This document shows positions 1 to 6,828 of a stretch of DNA of 9,588 bases, piece after piece. The number at the start of each line of letters is the position of its first letter. Position 1 is the stretch's first letter. The notes below the pieces were generated by a model that saw only the letters and a list, made by a program, of their open reading frames with translations, had not been told where the DNA came from and searched no databases. Origin of the DNA: UBA7312 sp002715345 (GTDB taxonomy: Bacteria > Bacteroidota > Bacteroidia > Flavobacteriales > UBA7312); assembly GCA_964009845.1 (NCBI GenBank), contig CAXGIQ010000049.1, positions 1-9,588 on the forward strand, given 5' to 3'. The position numbers and the translations under genes were made by a program.

Positions 1-54
1 TAGAAAGCGCTTTGATTCCTTGTTTGGACGCGAGTTCGATTCTCGCCAGCTCCA
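1..54 (+). ncRNA. ssrA: tmRNA (ssrA), 3' end only
   Basis: This is the 3' end of transfer-messenger RNA, which rescues stalled ribosomes by acting as alanyl-tRNA and then as a template for a degradation tag. The visible part is the tRNA-like domain: a perfect 5-bp T stem (30-34 GCGAG with 42-46 CTCGC) around a 7-base loop TTCGATT, then the acceptor strand CAGCTCC (47-53) and discriminator A54. The GGACGC lead-in before the T arm and the CAGCTCCA end match the strongly conserved tmRNA 3' end and would pair with the usual GGGGCTG 5' end. Bases 55-57 read CAA, so the terminal CCA is not encoded and must be added by nucleotidyltransferase. The tag-peptide frame and 5' half lie upstream of the window. 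An ordinary tRNA is the alternative but fits the lead-in less well. Confidence 0.85.
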
Positions 55-78
55 CAAATTATAATTTATTCTTTATCA

Positions 79-1095
79 ATGAAAGCAAAAACAGGCGTAT
101 TATTAGTCAACTTAGGAACCCCGGACAGTCCAAAAACAAAAGATGTTCGTAGTTATTTATTTCAGTTTTTAAATGATAAAAGAGTTATAGATTTACCATG
201 GCTGTTTAGGAAAATTTTGGTGAACGGAATAATTGTTCCTTTTAGAGCCCCAAAGTCAGCAAAAGTTTATAAGGAACTTTGGACAGAAAAAGGATCTCCA
301 ATCGTTTATCATACAAATAATCTATGTGAAAAACTGAAAAAGTCTTTAGGAGATGATTTTTATGTAGAGTATGCAATGCGCTACAAAAACCCATCACTCA
401 AAAAGATTCTTTCAAGCTGGGAGGGCAAAAATTTTAAACAAATTATTATACTACCACTTTTCCCTCAATACGCCTCAGCAACTAATGGATCAGTAATCGA
501 ACAAGCCATGGATGTCATCAAAAAATGGTGGGTAATTCCTGAAATTAGTTTTGTAACAGAATTTTTTGATCATGAGTTGTATCTTAAAGCATTTGAAGAA
601 AAGGGAAACAAATATAATTTTAAAGAATATGACCATGTACTTTTTAGTTTTCATGGTCTACCCGAAAGGCATGTTGATAAAGTGTATGAAGATGGTTTGT
701 GTAAAGATAATAACTGTGAGCATGGTATTAATAAGGCCAATATGTTTTGCTACAAAGCAAGTTGTTATGAAACAGCATTACAACTAGCTAAAAGATTCAA
801 ATTAAAAAAAGATGACTTCACTGTTGCTTTTCAATCAAGATTAGGAAAAGGATGGATTGAACCGTTTTCAGATGAAGTTATCGAAGAGCGTGCAAAAATA
901 GGTGACAAAAAAATTCTAGTTTTTTCACCTGCTTTTGTTGCTGACTGCCTTGAAACGACTATAGAAATAGGTGATGAATACCAAGAAATTTTTGAAGAAT
1001 ACGGAGGTGAAAAAGTACAGCTAGTGGAAAGTTTAAACGACAGCGCAACTTGGGTTAAGTGCTTAGAAAAAATGATCTTAAAGCGTAGTATTTAA
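79..1095 (+). CDS. hemH: Ferrochelatase, internal four-cysteine ([2Fe-2S]-type) class
   Basis: Ferrochelatase (338 aa, normal length) inserts Fe2+ into protoporphyrin IX, the last step of protoheme synthesis. Visible family marks: N-terminal GVLLVNLGTP (6-15); LPLFPQYASATNGS (125-138); the catalytic-histidine motif FSFHGLPERH with H192 (189-198); FQSRLGKGWIEP (251-262); and FSPAFVADCLETTIEI (282-297), where E292 matches the conserved active-site glutamate. Between the His motif and FQSR there are four cysteines, C208-x4-C213-x10-C224-x4-C229. This is the arrangement known from bacterial ferrochelatases whose [2Fe-2S] cluster is held by an internal segment of about 20 residues; cluster binding here is inferred. 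The ATG at 79 gives the expected N-terminus; no Shine-Dalgarno is seen in 55-78. The gene starts 24 bases after ssrA and ends 40 bases before hemA, with no hairpin terminator in either gap. Hand-counted 60-base samples have lower GC (25-37%) than samples from the downstream genes (42-48%). Confidence 0.97.
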   Translation: MKAKTGVLLVNLGTPDSPKTKDVRSYLFQFLNDKRVIDLPWLFRKILVNGIIVPFRAPKSAKVYKELWTEKGSPIVYHTNNLCEKLKKSLGDDFYVEYAMRYKNPSLKKILSSWEGKNFKQIIILPLFPQYASATNGSVIEQAMDVIKKWWVIPEISFVTEFFDHELYLKAFEEKGNKYNFKEYDHVLFSFHGLPERHVDKVYEDGLCKDNNCEHGINKANMFCYKASCYETALQLAKRFKLKKDDFTVAFQSRLGKGWIEPFSDEVIEERAKIGDKKILVFSPAFVADCLETTIEIGDEYQEIFEEYGGEKVQLVESLNDSATWVKCLEKMILKRSI

Positions 1096-1121
1096 TTACT
1101 GATTTTATACATAACATATCG

Positions 1122-1129
1122 TATTTTTG
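1122..1129 (+). promoter_or_regulatory. Candidate Bacteroidota -7 promoter element before hemA
   Basis: TATTTTTG is an exact match to TAnnTTTG, the -7 consensus used by the primary sigma factor of Bacteroidota. It lies in the only sizeable gap upstream of the hemA-hemL run and ends 6 bases before the hemA ATG at 1136, so transcription would begin at or next to the start codon. The -33 element (TTTG) is not clear: the best-spaced bases, 1098-1101 ACTG with a 20-base spacer, match only half of it. The same octamer also occurs inside genes (546-553, 1651-1658, 3683-3690), so position rather than sequence alone supports the call. Confidence 0.45.
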
Positions 1130-1135
1130 CATATT

Positions 1136-2365
1136 ATGATTTCGGATTTTGTAAGCATTGGTGTTAGTCATTGGCAATCACCATTATCTGTACGTGAGCA
1201 GTTCAGCATGAGCAGGAAGCAATCTTCTCTACTAATAAAAGAGGCTATGGAGTTGAATGTGAAAAGTATTTTCACAGTCTCTACTTGCAACAGAACCCAA
1301 CTTTTCGTAGATGGAGGAAACATCCATCAACTTAAAGAATTGTTGGTGAAACACAGCGATGGAAAACTTGCAGACCTTAATAAATATGGTTTTGTTTTGA
1401 AAGGAGAAGAAGCAATTCAGCATTTATTTGAAGTAAGTACTGGAATCGACTCACAAATATTAGGCGATTTACAAATATTTTCTCAAGTTAAAGAAGGTGT
1501 GGAACAGGCAAAAAAACTCAATGCTTTAAATGGTGTCATTGACCGATTGCTACAGTTTGTTTTTCAGGCCAATAAAAAAGTGCAATCATTTACCAACATC
1601 AGTAAAGGAGCTGCCTCTGTAGCACATGCCGCAGTATTATATGTTCGTAATAACTTTGATAAACTGAATGATAAAAACATCCTTTTAATTGGTGTAGGGG
1701 AAATTGGAGAGCGTACTTTGGAAAATATAAATAGCCATCAATTTAAAAAAGTTACTGTAACCAATAGAACCTTAGAAAAAGCTGATGCTATAGCGAAGAA
1801 ACATGGTGTTACATCAGCTCCTTTAGATTGTTTATTAGAAGAAGTAGCTGCTGCAGACATCATCATGGTAGCTACCGCATCAAAAACTCCAACGCTAAAA
1901 CCCGAGCATCTTCCTGTTTCATCTAAAGAAAAACTGTTAATCGACCTTTCGGTACCAAGAAATATCGACCCTGAACTGGATAGAATGAATGGAATTCGTA
2001 TAATCGATATGGACAAACTAAAAGAGGTGGCTGACCAAACTTTAGCGCAAAGAAGAAAGGATATCCCAAAAGCGAGAACCATCATCAACTTACACATAAT
2101 TGAGTTTGAAGACTGGTACAAATTGCACACCTTAGGTCCTACCATCAAAAAACTTAACCAAGTGTTTGAGATGGTAAAAACAGATGAAATCAGTAAACAC
2201 AAAGGAAAATACACAGCGGAAGAATTAGAAAAAGTTCAACCGCTCATCAACAGTATTCTGAAAAGAATCAGCAGTAAAAACATAGAATACCTTCGTAAAA
2301 GATATCGTCATGATGAAGATATCTTGGAGATTATTCAAGAAATGTACAAGCTAGATGCACATTAA
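1136..2365 (+). CDS. hemA: Glutamyl-tRNA reductase
   Basis: Glutamyl-tRNA reductase (409 aa from ATG 1136) performs the NADPH-dependent reduction of Glu-tRNA(Glu) to glutamate-1-semialdehyde, the committed step of the C5 route to heme. Visible: the catalytic segment STCNRTQLF with nucleophile C51 (49-57); HLFEVSTGIDSQILGD (96-111); QVKEG (117-121); a NADPH-binding loop IGVGEIGERT (185-194) followed by VTNRT; LIDLSVPRNIDP (268-279); and a helical C-terminal dimerisation domain (about 315-400). Divergences from the usual consensus: Q55 where Glu is common (CNRTE), D111 where Glu is common (QILGE), and HWQSP near the N-terminus instead of HKTAP. An in-frame TTG at 1127 would add three residues, but it lies inside the candidate -7 promoter box and ISDF directly after ATG 1136 fits family N-termini. 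The gene leads the overlapping run and shares 11 bases with hemC. In other bacteria this enzyme is the heme-feedback point; no such signal can be read here. Confidence 0.96.
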   Translation: MISDFVSIGVSHWQSPLSVREQFSMSRKQSSLLIKEAMELNVKSIFTVSTCNRTQLFVDGGNIHQLKELLVKHSDGKLADLNKYGFVLKGEEAIQHLFEVSTGIDSQILGDLQIFSQVKEGVEQAKKLNALNGVIDRLLQFVFQANKKVQSFTNISKGAASVAHAAVLYVRNNFDKLNDKNILLIGVGEIGERTLENINSHQFKKVTVTNRTLEKADAIAKKHGVTSAPLDCLLEEVAAADIIMVATASKTPTLKPEHLPVSSKEKLLIDLSVPRNIDPELDRMNGIRIIDMDKLKEVADQTLAQRRKDIPKARTIINLHIIEFEDWYKLHTLGPTIKKLNQVFEMVKTDEISKHKGKYTAEELEKVQPLINSILKRISSKNIEYLRKRYRHDEDILEIIQEMYKLDAH

Positions 2366-3260
2366 GATAGGAACCCGTAAAAGCATGCTCGCCCTTTGGC
2401 AAGCCAATCACGTAGCCGACAAATTACAAATAGAAGGTTACAGCACCGAATTAGTACTTATCCAATCAGAAGGCGACAAAGTTTTGGACAAGCCACTCCC
2501 TTTGATGGGTGGAAAAGGCATTTTCACCAAAGCATTAGATGATGCGCTACATAATGGAGAAATTGACATCGCTGTACATTCGTTTAAAGACATACCTACC
2601 GAATTACCTGAAGGCATCGCTTTAGGAGCTGTCTTGGAAAGAGAAAACCCAGCTGATGTTATTGTTTGTCGCAAAGGAATCGATTTTCTCAACAAAGAAA
2701 CAGCCATTGTTGCCACAAGCAGCAATAGAAGAAAATCGCAATGGCTACAACGATACCCTAAGCACAAAATGGTAGACATTAGAGGAAATGTAGGTACACG
2801 CATCCAAAAGCTAAAAGACAGCAATTGGGATGCTGCCATTTTTGCAGCTGCTGGTCTTATTCGTCTAAATCTAGAACACGAAATTGGGCAGTCCTTAGAC
2901 TGGATGTTACACGCTCCTGCTCAAGGTGCTGTAGCAGTAGTTTACCCTGATGGGGATGAAGCTATTTTCAACTGTCTGCAAGGGCTTAACCATCTAGAAA
3001 CTGCCGCTTGCACTTTAGCCGAAAGAGATTTCTTGAACGAACTAAGTGGTGGGTGCTCTGCCCCAGTGGGTGCTAAAGTACATATTGAAGAAGGTGAAAT
3101 GCATTTTCACGGTGTAGTACTTGATACAGAAGGAAAAGAAAAAATAGAAATTGAGCTGAGTAAATCTTTGGAAGAAGCGCAAGGAATTGGAAGAGAAGCG
3201 GCTCAATTAGCCATAGCACAAGGAGCAGACGATCTCATAGCTGCTACAAAAAATGACTAA
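2355..3260 (+). CDS. hemC: Hydroxymethylbilane synthase (porphobilinogen deaminase)
   Basis: HemC (301 aa) joins four porphobilinogen units into the linear tetrapyrrole hydroxymethylbilane in the cytoplasm. Visible: the family N-terminus IKIGTRKSMLALWQA (3-17), which fixes the start; VHSFKDIPTELP (74-85) with the catalytic aspartate D79; TSSNRRKSQW (121-130) with substrate-binding arginines R125 and R126; DIRGNVGTR (141-149) with R143 and R149; and LSGGCSAPVGA (230-240), where C234 is the cysteine that carries the dipyrromethane cofactor by thioether. The cofactor-binding and catalytic residues all appear present. The segment APAQGAVAVV (187-196) replaces the more usual GQGAL.IE form. The start codon lies 11 bases inside the end of hemA, and the last 8 bases overlap hemD, so translation is probably coupled at both ends. 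No Shine-Dalgarno is visible. Confidence 0.97.
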   Translation: MHIKIGTRKSMLALWQANHVADKLQIEGYSTELVLIQSEGDKVLDKPLPLMGGKGIFTKALDDALHNGEIDIAVHSFKDIPTELPEGIALGAVLERENPADVIVCRKGIDFLNKETAIVATSSNRRKSQWLQRYPKHKMVDIRGNVGTRIQKLKDSNWDAAIFAAAGLIRLNLEHEIGQSLDWMLHAPAQGAVAVVYPDGDEAIFNCLQGLNHLETAACTLAERDFLNELSGGCSAPVGAKVHIEEGEMHFHGVVLDTEGKEKIEIELSKSLEEAQGIGREAAQLAIAQGADDLIAATKND

Positions 3261-3894
3261 GACCAAGCACATACTATTTCTCAACAAAGTAGATAGCAAC
3301 ACACTTTCTACTGCTGACTGTATTGTATCTTGCGAACCCCTCATAAAAACAGCGCCACTACCCATTAAAAGTCATACTTGGAACAAGAGTATTCCTTGGG
3401 TAGTTACCAGCAGGACGGCTGCACATTTAATTACCAACAAAGAACTTCCAGAAAAAGTTTATGCTATCGGAAATAAAACTGCACAGCTCTTACCACAGGC
3501 CATCTGTCCTGAAGAAACTACCGCCAAAGCATTAGCAGAACTTATTATTGAAAGAGAAGAAAAAGAATTGCTCTTCATCTGTGGGGAACAAAGAAGAGAA
3601 GAGCTACCTCAACTTTTAAAAAGTGTCAATATCAAGCTCACTGAAGCAATTGTTTATCGCACCGAAATTCTTCAGAAAAAACTAAATTTGCAGTCCGTTG
3701 ACGGCTTGGCTTTTATGAGCCCTAGCTCGGTAATAGGAATGGCTAAAAATGGTGGCTTTAACAAGCTACCCTGTTTTGCTATAGGGACAACAACGGCACA
3801 TAAATTAACAGAGCACGGGCAAACACCCATCATAAGTACAGAACCTAGTGCGGAAAGCATAGTGCAAACCGCTCAAGCATATTTCAATCGATGA
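3253..3894 (+). CDS. hemD: Uroporphyrinogen-III synthase
   Basis: HemD (213 aa) cyclises hydroxymethylbilane with inversion of ring D to give uroporphyrinogen III. The family is very poorly conserved in sequence, so the call rests on weak motifs plus context. Visible: WVVTSRTAAH (49-58); VYAIGNKTA (69-77), the usual end of the first alpha/beta half; FICGEQRREELPQLL (108-122); VYRTEI (134-139); FMSPSSV (154-160); and CFAIGTTTAHKL (174-185), the classic C-terminal FAIG.TTA stretch. It is shorter than many bacterial homologs (commonly about 240-260 aa), mostly through a shortened N-terminal half. It sits between hemC (8-base overlap) and hemE (ATGA, 4-base overlap), the standard place for hemD, and no other gene in the window could supply this step. 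Confidence 0.9.
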   Translation: MTKTKHILFLNKVDSNTLSTADCIVSCEPLIKTAPLPIKSHTWNKSIPWVVTSRTAAHLITNKELPEKVYAIGNKTAQLLPQAICPEETTAKALAELIIEREEKELLFICGEQRREELPQLLKSVNIKLTEAIVYRTEILQKKLNLQSVDGLAFMSPSSVIGMAKNGGFNKLPCFAIGTTTAHKLTEHGQTPIISTEPSAESIVQTAQAYFNR

Positions 3895-4931
3895 AACACG
3901 ATTTTCCAGAACTTAAAAATGATTTATTACTACGTGCTTTGCGTGGTGAAGAAGTAGAAAGACCTCCTGTTTGGATGATGCGTCAAGCTGGAAGGTTTTT
4001 GCCAGACTATCGGGTACTACGCGATAAATACACCTTCTTTGAAAGGTGTGAAAATCCTGAACTCGTTTCAGAAATCACTATCATGCCTATCGAACAAGTA
4101 GGTACCGATGCGGCTATTTTATTCTCTGACATCTTAGTTATACCACAAGCGTTAGGTTATGAGGTACAAATGATTCCTGGTAAAGGACCATACTTACCTA
4201 AAACTGTGCGAAACCTTGAAGATGCTAAAGCCATTGAAGTACCCGATGTACATGATAAGCTGGGATATGTCATGGATGCCATTACTCTAACCAGAAAGGA
4301 TTTGAACGGAAGAGTACCACTTATTGGTTTTGCAGGAGCTCCTTTTACAATACTTTGCTATATGGTACAAGGACAAGGGTCTAAAGACTTTTCTCAGGCC
4401 AAATCATTTTGCCACCAACACAGAGAAGCAGCGCATACACTGTTACAAAGCATTACAGATACAACCATTGCTTATCTGAATGCGCAGATTGAAGCAGGAG
4501 CACAAGCATACCAAGTATTCGATTCTTGGGCGGGACTTTTATCTCCCAACGATTTCAAAGAGTTTGCCTTTCCGTACATCAAGCAAATTATCAATAATGT
4601 AAAAGGAGCTCCTTCTATTGTTTTTGCAAAAGGCGCGTGGTACGCTATTAAAGATATGGCTAACTTGGGTTGTAATGCTCTTGGTGTTGATTGGGCACTC
4701 ACGCCTCAGGAAGCTAGAAAACTAGCAGGTAAAAACATCACCCTACAAGGGAACTTCGACCCGTCGTGGTTGTTTGCTCCTATCCCAGACATTGAACGAT
4801 TAGCCAAAGAGATGGTGGATGGATTTGGAAAAGACCGCTATATTGCCAACTTAGGACATGGTATCTTACCGACCGTTCCTGTTGAAAATGCTAAAGCATT
4901 TATTAACGCTATTAAAAACTATTCTTCCTAA
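3891..4931 (+). CDS. hemE: Uroporphyrinogen decarboxylase
   Basis: HemE (346 aa) removes four acetate carboxyl groups from uroporphyrinogen III to make coproporphyrinogen III, without a cofactor. Visible: the signature RPPVWMMRQAGRFLPDYR (24-41) with R31 and R35, which bind substrate carboxylates; FSDIL (78-82) with the invariant aspartate D80 that grips the pyrrole nitrogens; GFAGAPFTILCYMVQG (146-161) with Y157; QVFDSWAG (208-215); and NLGHGILP (320-327) with the conserved H323. Length and motif order match full-length bacterial enzymes, and every expected active-site residue is present. The ATG overlaps the hemD stop as ATGA, and the TAA stop shares one base with the hemF ATG (TAATG), arrangements typical of termination-reinitiation coupling. 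Confidence 0.98.
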   Translation: MKHDFPELKNDLLLRALRGEEVERPPVWMMRQAGRFLPDYRVLRDKYTFFERCENPELVSEITIMPIEQVGTDAAILFSDILVIPQALGYEVQMIPGKGPYLPKTVRNLEDAKAIEVPDVHDKLGYVMDAITLTRKDLNGRVPLIGFAGAPFTILCYMVQGQGSKDFSQAKSFCHQHREAAHTLLQSITDTTIAYLNAQIEAGAQAYQVFDSWAGLLSPNDFKEFAFPYIKQIINNVKGAPSIVFAKGAWYAIKDMANLGCNALGVDWALTPQEARKLAGKNITLQGNFDPSWLFAPIPDIERLAKEMVDGFGKDRYIANLGHGILPTVPVENAKAFINAIKNYSS

Positions 4932-5842
4932 TGTCTATAAAAGAACGATTTGAAGCACACATTTTTGATTTACAAGACCGCATTTGCGCTGCCTTGGAAA
5001 TAAGTGATGGACTAGGTCGTTTCGAGGAAGACAAATGGGAAAGACCTGGAGGTGGTGGCGGAAGAACACGCATTCTCAACAAAGGAAAAGTAGTTGAAAA
5101 GGGAGGCGTAAATGTTTCCGTAGTTCACGGAGATCTACCTCAAATCTTCAAAGAGAAATTCAAAGTTGAAGAAGCTACTTTTTACGCTTGCGGATTATCA
5201 TTGGTCATCCACCCTTTTAGTCCAAAAGTACCAACCGTGCATGCAAATTGGCGTTACTTTGAAATGTACGATAGCAAAGGAAATCTACAAACCTCATGGT
5301 TTGGTGGTGGCACTGACCTTACTCCTTACTATTTGGATGAAGAAGATGCTAAGCATTTTCATTTTGTAAATAAAGTTGTCTGCGACAGCTATCATGCTGA
5401 TTACTATCCTAATTTCAAAAAATCCTGTGACGAATATTTCTTCAACACCCACCGTGATGAATGCAGAGGAATTGGAGGTATCTTTTACGACTACCTCAAA
5501 ACAGAGGGAGATATCAGCATGGAAGACAGGTTGGCATTCAGTATCGATTCTGGAAATGCATTTACAGAAGCATACATTCCTATCCTAGAAAAACACAAAG
5601 AGGAAAGCTTCACCGAAGCAGAAAAAGAGTGGCAAGAAATCAGAAGAGGACGCTATGTAGAGTTCAATCTACTACATGATAGAGGCACACACTTCGGCAT
5701 TAAAACCAAAGGGCGCACAGAGTCGATTTTAATGAGCCTACCTGCCACCGTCCGATGGGAGTACAATCATCATCCAGCAAAAGGAAGTGCAGAAGAACAA
5801 CTGATTGAAGTATTAAAAAATCCACGCGAGTGGGCTAAATAA
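4931..5842 (+). CDS. hemF: Oxygen-dependent coproporphyrinogen III oxidase
   Basis: HemF (303 aa) uses O2 to decarboxylate two propionates of coproporphyrinogen III, giving protoporphyrinogen IX. It is unrelated to the radical-SAM enzyme HemN, so its presence implies heme synthesis under aerobic or microaerobic conditions. Visible: ERPGGGGGRTRIL (37-49); PTVHANWRYFE (101-111), the family signature with H104; SWFGGGTDLTPYYL (122-135); GIGGIFYDYL (180-189); RGRYVEFNLLHDRGT (239-253); and GRTESILMSLPATVRWEY (261-278). The protein is complete and of standard length. The hemF start codon shares one base with the hemE stop, and hemB begins 7 bases after the hemF stop. Small open frames inside this gene in other frames are shadows. 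No oxygen-independent alternative lies in the window. Confidence 0.98.
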   Translation: MSIKERFEAHIFDLQDRICAALEISDGLGRFEEDKWERPGGGGGRTRILNKGKVVEKGGVNVSVVHGDLPQIFKEKFKVEEATFYACGLSLVIHPFSPKVPTVHANWRYFEMYDSKGNLQTSWFGGGTDLTPYYLDEEDAKHFHFVNKVVCDSYHADYYPNFKKSCDEYFFNTHRDECRGIGGIFYDYLKTEGDISMEDRLAFSIDSGNAFTEAYIPILEKHKEESFTEAEKEWQEIRRGRYVEFNLLHDRGTHFGIKTKGRTESILMSLPATVRWEYNHHPAKGSAEEQLIEVLKNPREWAK

Positions 5843-5849
5843 CATCAAA

Positions 5850-6827
5850 ATGGCTTTTCCATACCAAAGAAATAGAAGATTAAGAACTACTGAAGCAATC
5901 AGAAAAATGGTACAAGAACACCATTTACGCTCTACTGACTTTATCGTTCCATTGTTTTTTATGGAAGGAGAAAATAAAAAAGAAGAAATCGCTTCCATGC
6001 CTGGCTACTACCGTTATACGCTTGATTTGTTGATTGAAGAAGTAAAAGAATGCTACGCTTTAGGCTTGCGCTCTGTTTTGCTTTTTGCTAAAGTAGAAGA
6101 TGACTTAAAAGACAATGAAGGCACAGAGGCAGTGAATACAAATGGATTGATGCAAAGAGGAATTCGTGCCATTAAAGAAGCGGTTCCTGAAATGTATGTC
6201 ATGAGTGATATAGCCCTAGACCCCTACTCCTCTTACGGTCACGATGGTATTGTAGAAGATGGTGAAATCATCAACGATGCTACATTAGAAGTCTTAGGCG
6301 AGATGGCTGTGAGCCATGCACAAGCAGGAGCCGATATGGTCGCTCCTTCAGATATGATGGATGGAAGAATCGGATATATCCGAGAGCGACTGGAAGAAGA
6401 AGGATTTATAAATACAGGCATCATGTCTTATAGCATAAAGTATGCTTCTTCCTTCTACGGGCCATTTAGAGATGCTTTAGATTCAGCACCTGGATTTGGT
6501 GATAAGAAAACCTACCAAATGGACCCTGCCAATGCCAGTGAAGGTATAAGTGAAGTGGAAAGAGATATCGAAGAAGGTGCTGATATGGTGATGGTAAAAC
6601 CGGGCATGCTCTATTTAGATATGATTCGTTTGGTGAAAGAGAACTTTGATGTGCCCGTAACAGCTTATCAAGTTTCAGGTGAATACGCTATGATAAAAGC
6701 GGCTTCCGAAAAAGGTTGGCTCAATCACGATGAGGTCTTACTCGAATCACTATTGGCATTCAAAAGATCAGGAGCAAGCCTTATCGCCACTTATTTTGCC
6801 AAAGAAGCATGTAAACTTTTGAAGTAA
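5850..6827 (+). CDS. hemB: Delta-aminolevulinic acid dehydratase (porphobilinogen synthase), non-zinc type
   Basis: HemB (325 aa) condenses two 5-aminolevulinate molecules into porphobilinogen. Visible: N-terminal arginine-rich arm FPYQRNRRLR (3-12); the metal-site motif DIALDPYSSYGHDG (120-133); SYSIKYASSFYGPFRD (193-208) with active-site lysine K197; and MVMVKPGMLYLD (246-257) with Schiff-base lysine K250. In the metal motif the three zinc-binding cysteines of animal and yeast enzymes are replaced by A122, D124 and D132. By family knowledge this is the Asp-rich class that does not use catalytic zinc and is usually Mg2+-stimulated; actual metal dependence is inferred. The enzyme is normally a homo-octamer. 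The ATG is preceded by an A-rich stretch (CATCAAA) rather than a Shine-Dalgarno. Only one base separates its stop from the hemL ATG. Confidence 0.98.
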   Translation: MAFPYQRNRRLRTTEAIRKMVQEHHLRSTDFIVPLFFMEGENKKEEIASMPGYYRYTLDLLIEEVKECYALGLRSVLLFAKVEDDLKDNEGTEAVNTNGLMQRGIRAIKEAVPEMYVMSDIALDPYSSYGHDGIVEDGEIINDATLEVLGEMAVSHAQAGADMVAPSDMMDGRIGYIRERLEEEGFINTGIMSYSIKYASSFYGPFRDALDSAPGFGDKKTYQMDPANASEGISEVERDIEEGADMVMVKPGMLYLDMIRLVKENFDVPVTAYQVSGEYAMIKAASEKGWLNHDEVLLESLLAFKRSGASLIATYFAKEACKLLK

Positions 6828-6828
6828 A

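Noticed and set aside
1..54. Ordinary tRNA gene 3' end instead of tmRNA
   Set aside because: The GGACGC lead-in and CAGCTCCA acceptor end match the conserved tmRNA terminus better than a tRNA; the missing 5' half prevents full proof.
56..67. Perfect 12-base palindrome AAATTATAATTT after ssrA
   Set aside because: No loop, only A-T pairs, and no following U-run of note; not a convincing terminator or operator on its own.
1127..1135. TTG start for hemA, three residues upstream of the ATG
   Set aside because: It falls inside the candidate -7 promoter box, and the ATG at 1136 gives a family-like N-terminus.
1111..1137. Imperfect inverted repeat ATAACATAT / ATATTAT spanning the hemA promoter region
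   Set aside because: Entirely A/T, needs a bulge, and is expected often in AT-rich DNA; not enough to call an operator or terminator.
1738..2214. Minus-strand open frame of 158 codons antisense to hemA
   Set aside because: The protein has no recognisable motif, is rich in Ser and hydrophobic residues as expected from the reverse of a coding frame, and lies fully inside a well-supported gene.
2438..2839. Minus-strand open frame of 133 codons antisense to hemC
   Set aside because: Low-complexity Ser/Leu-rich shadow with no family motif; the hemC frame explains the sequence.
5166..5679. Three plus-strand open frames in other frames within hemF
   Set aside because: They overlap conserved HemF motifs and encode no recognisable domain; shadows.
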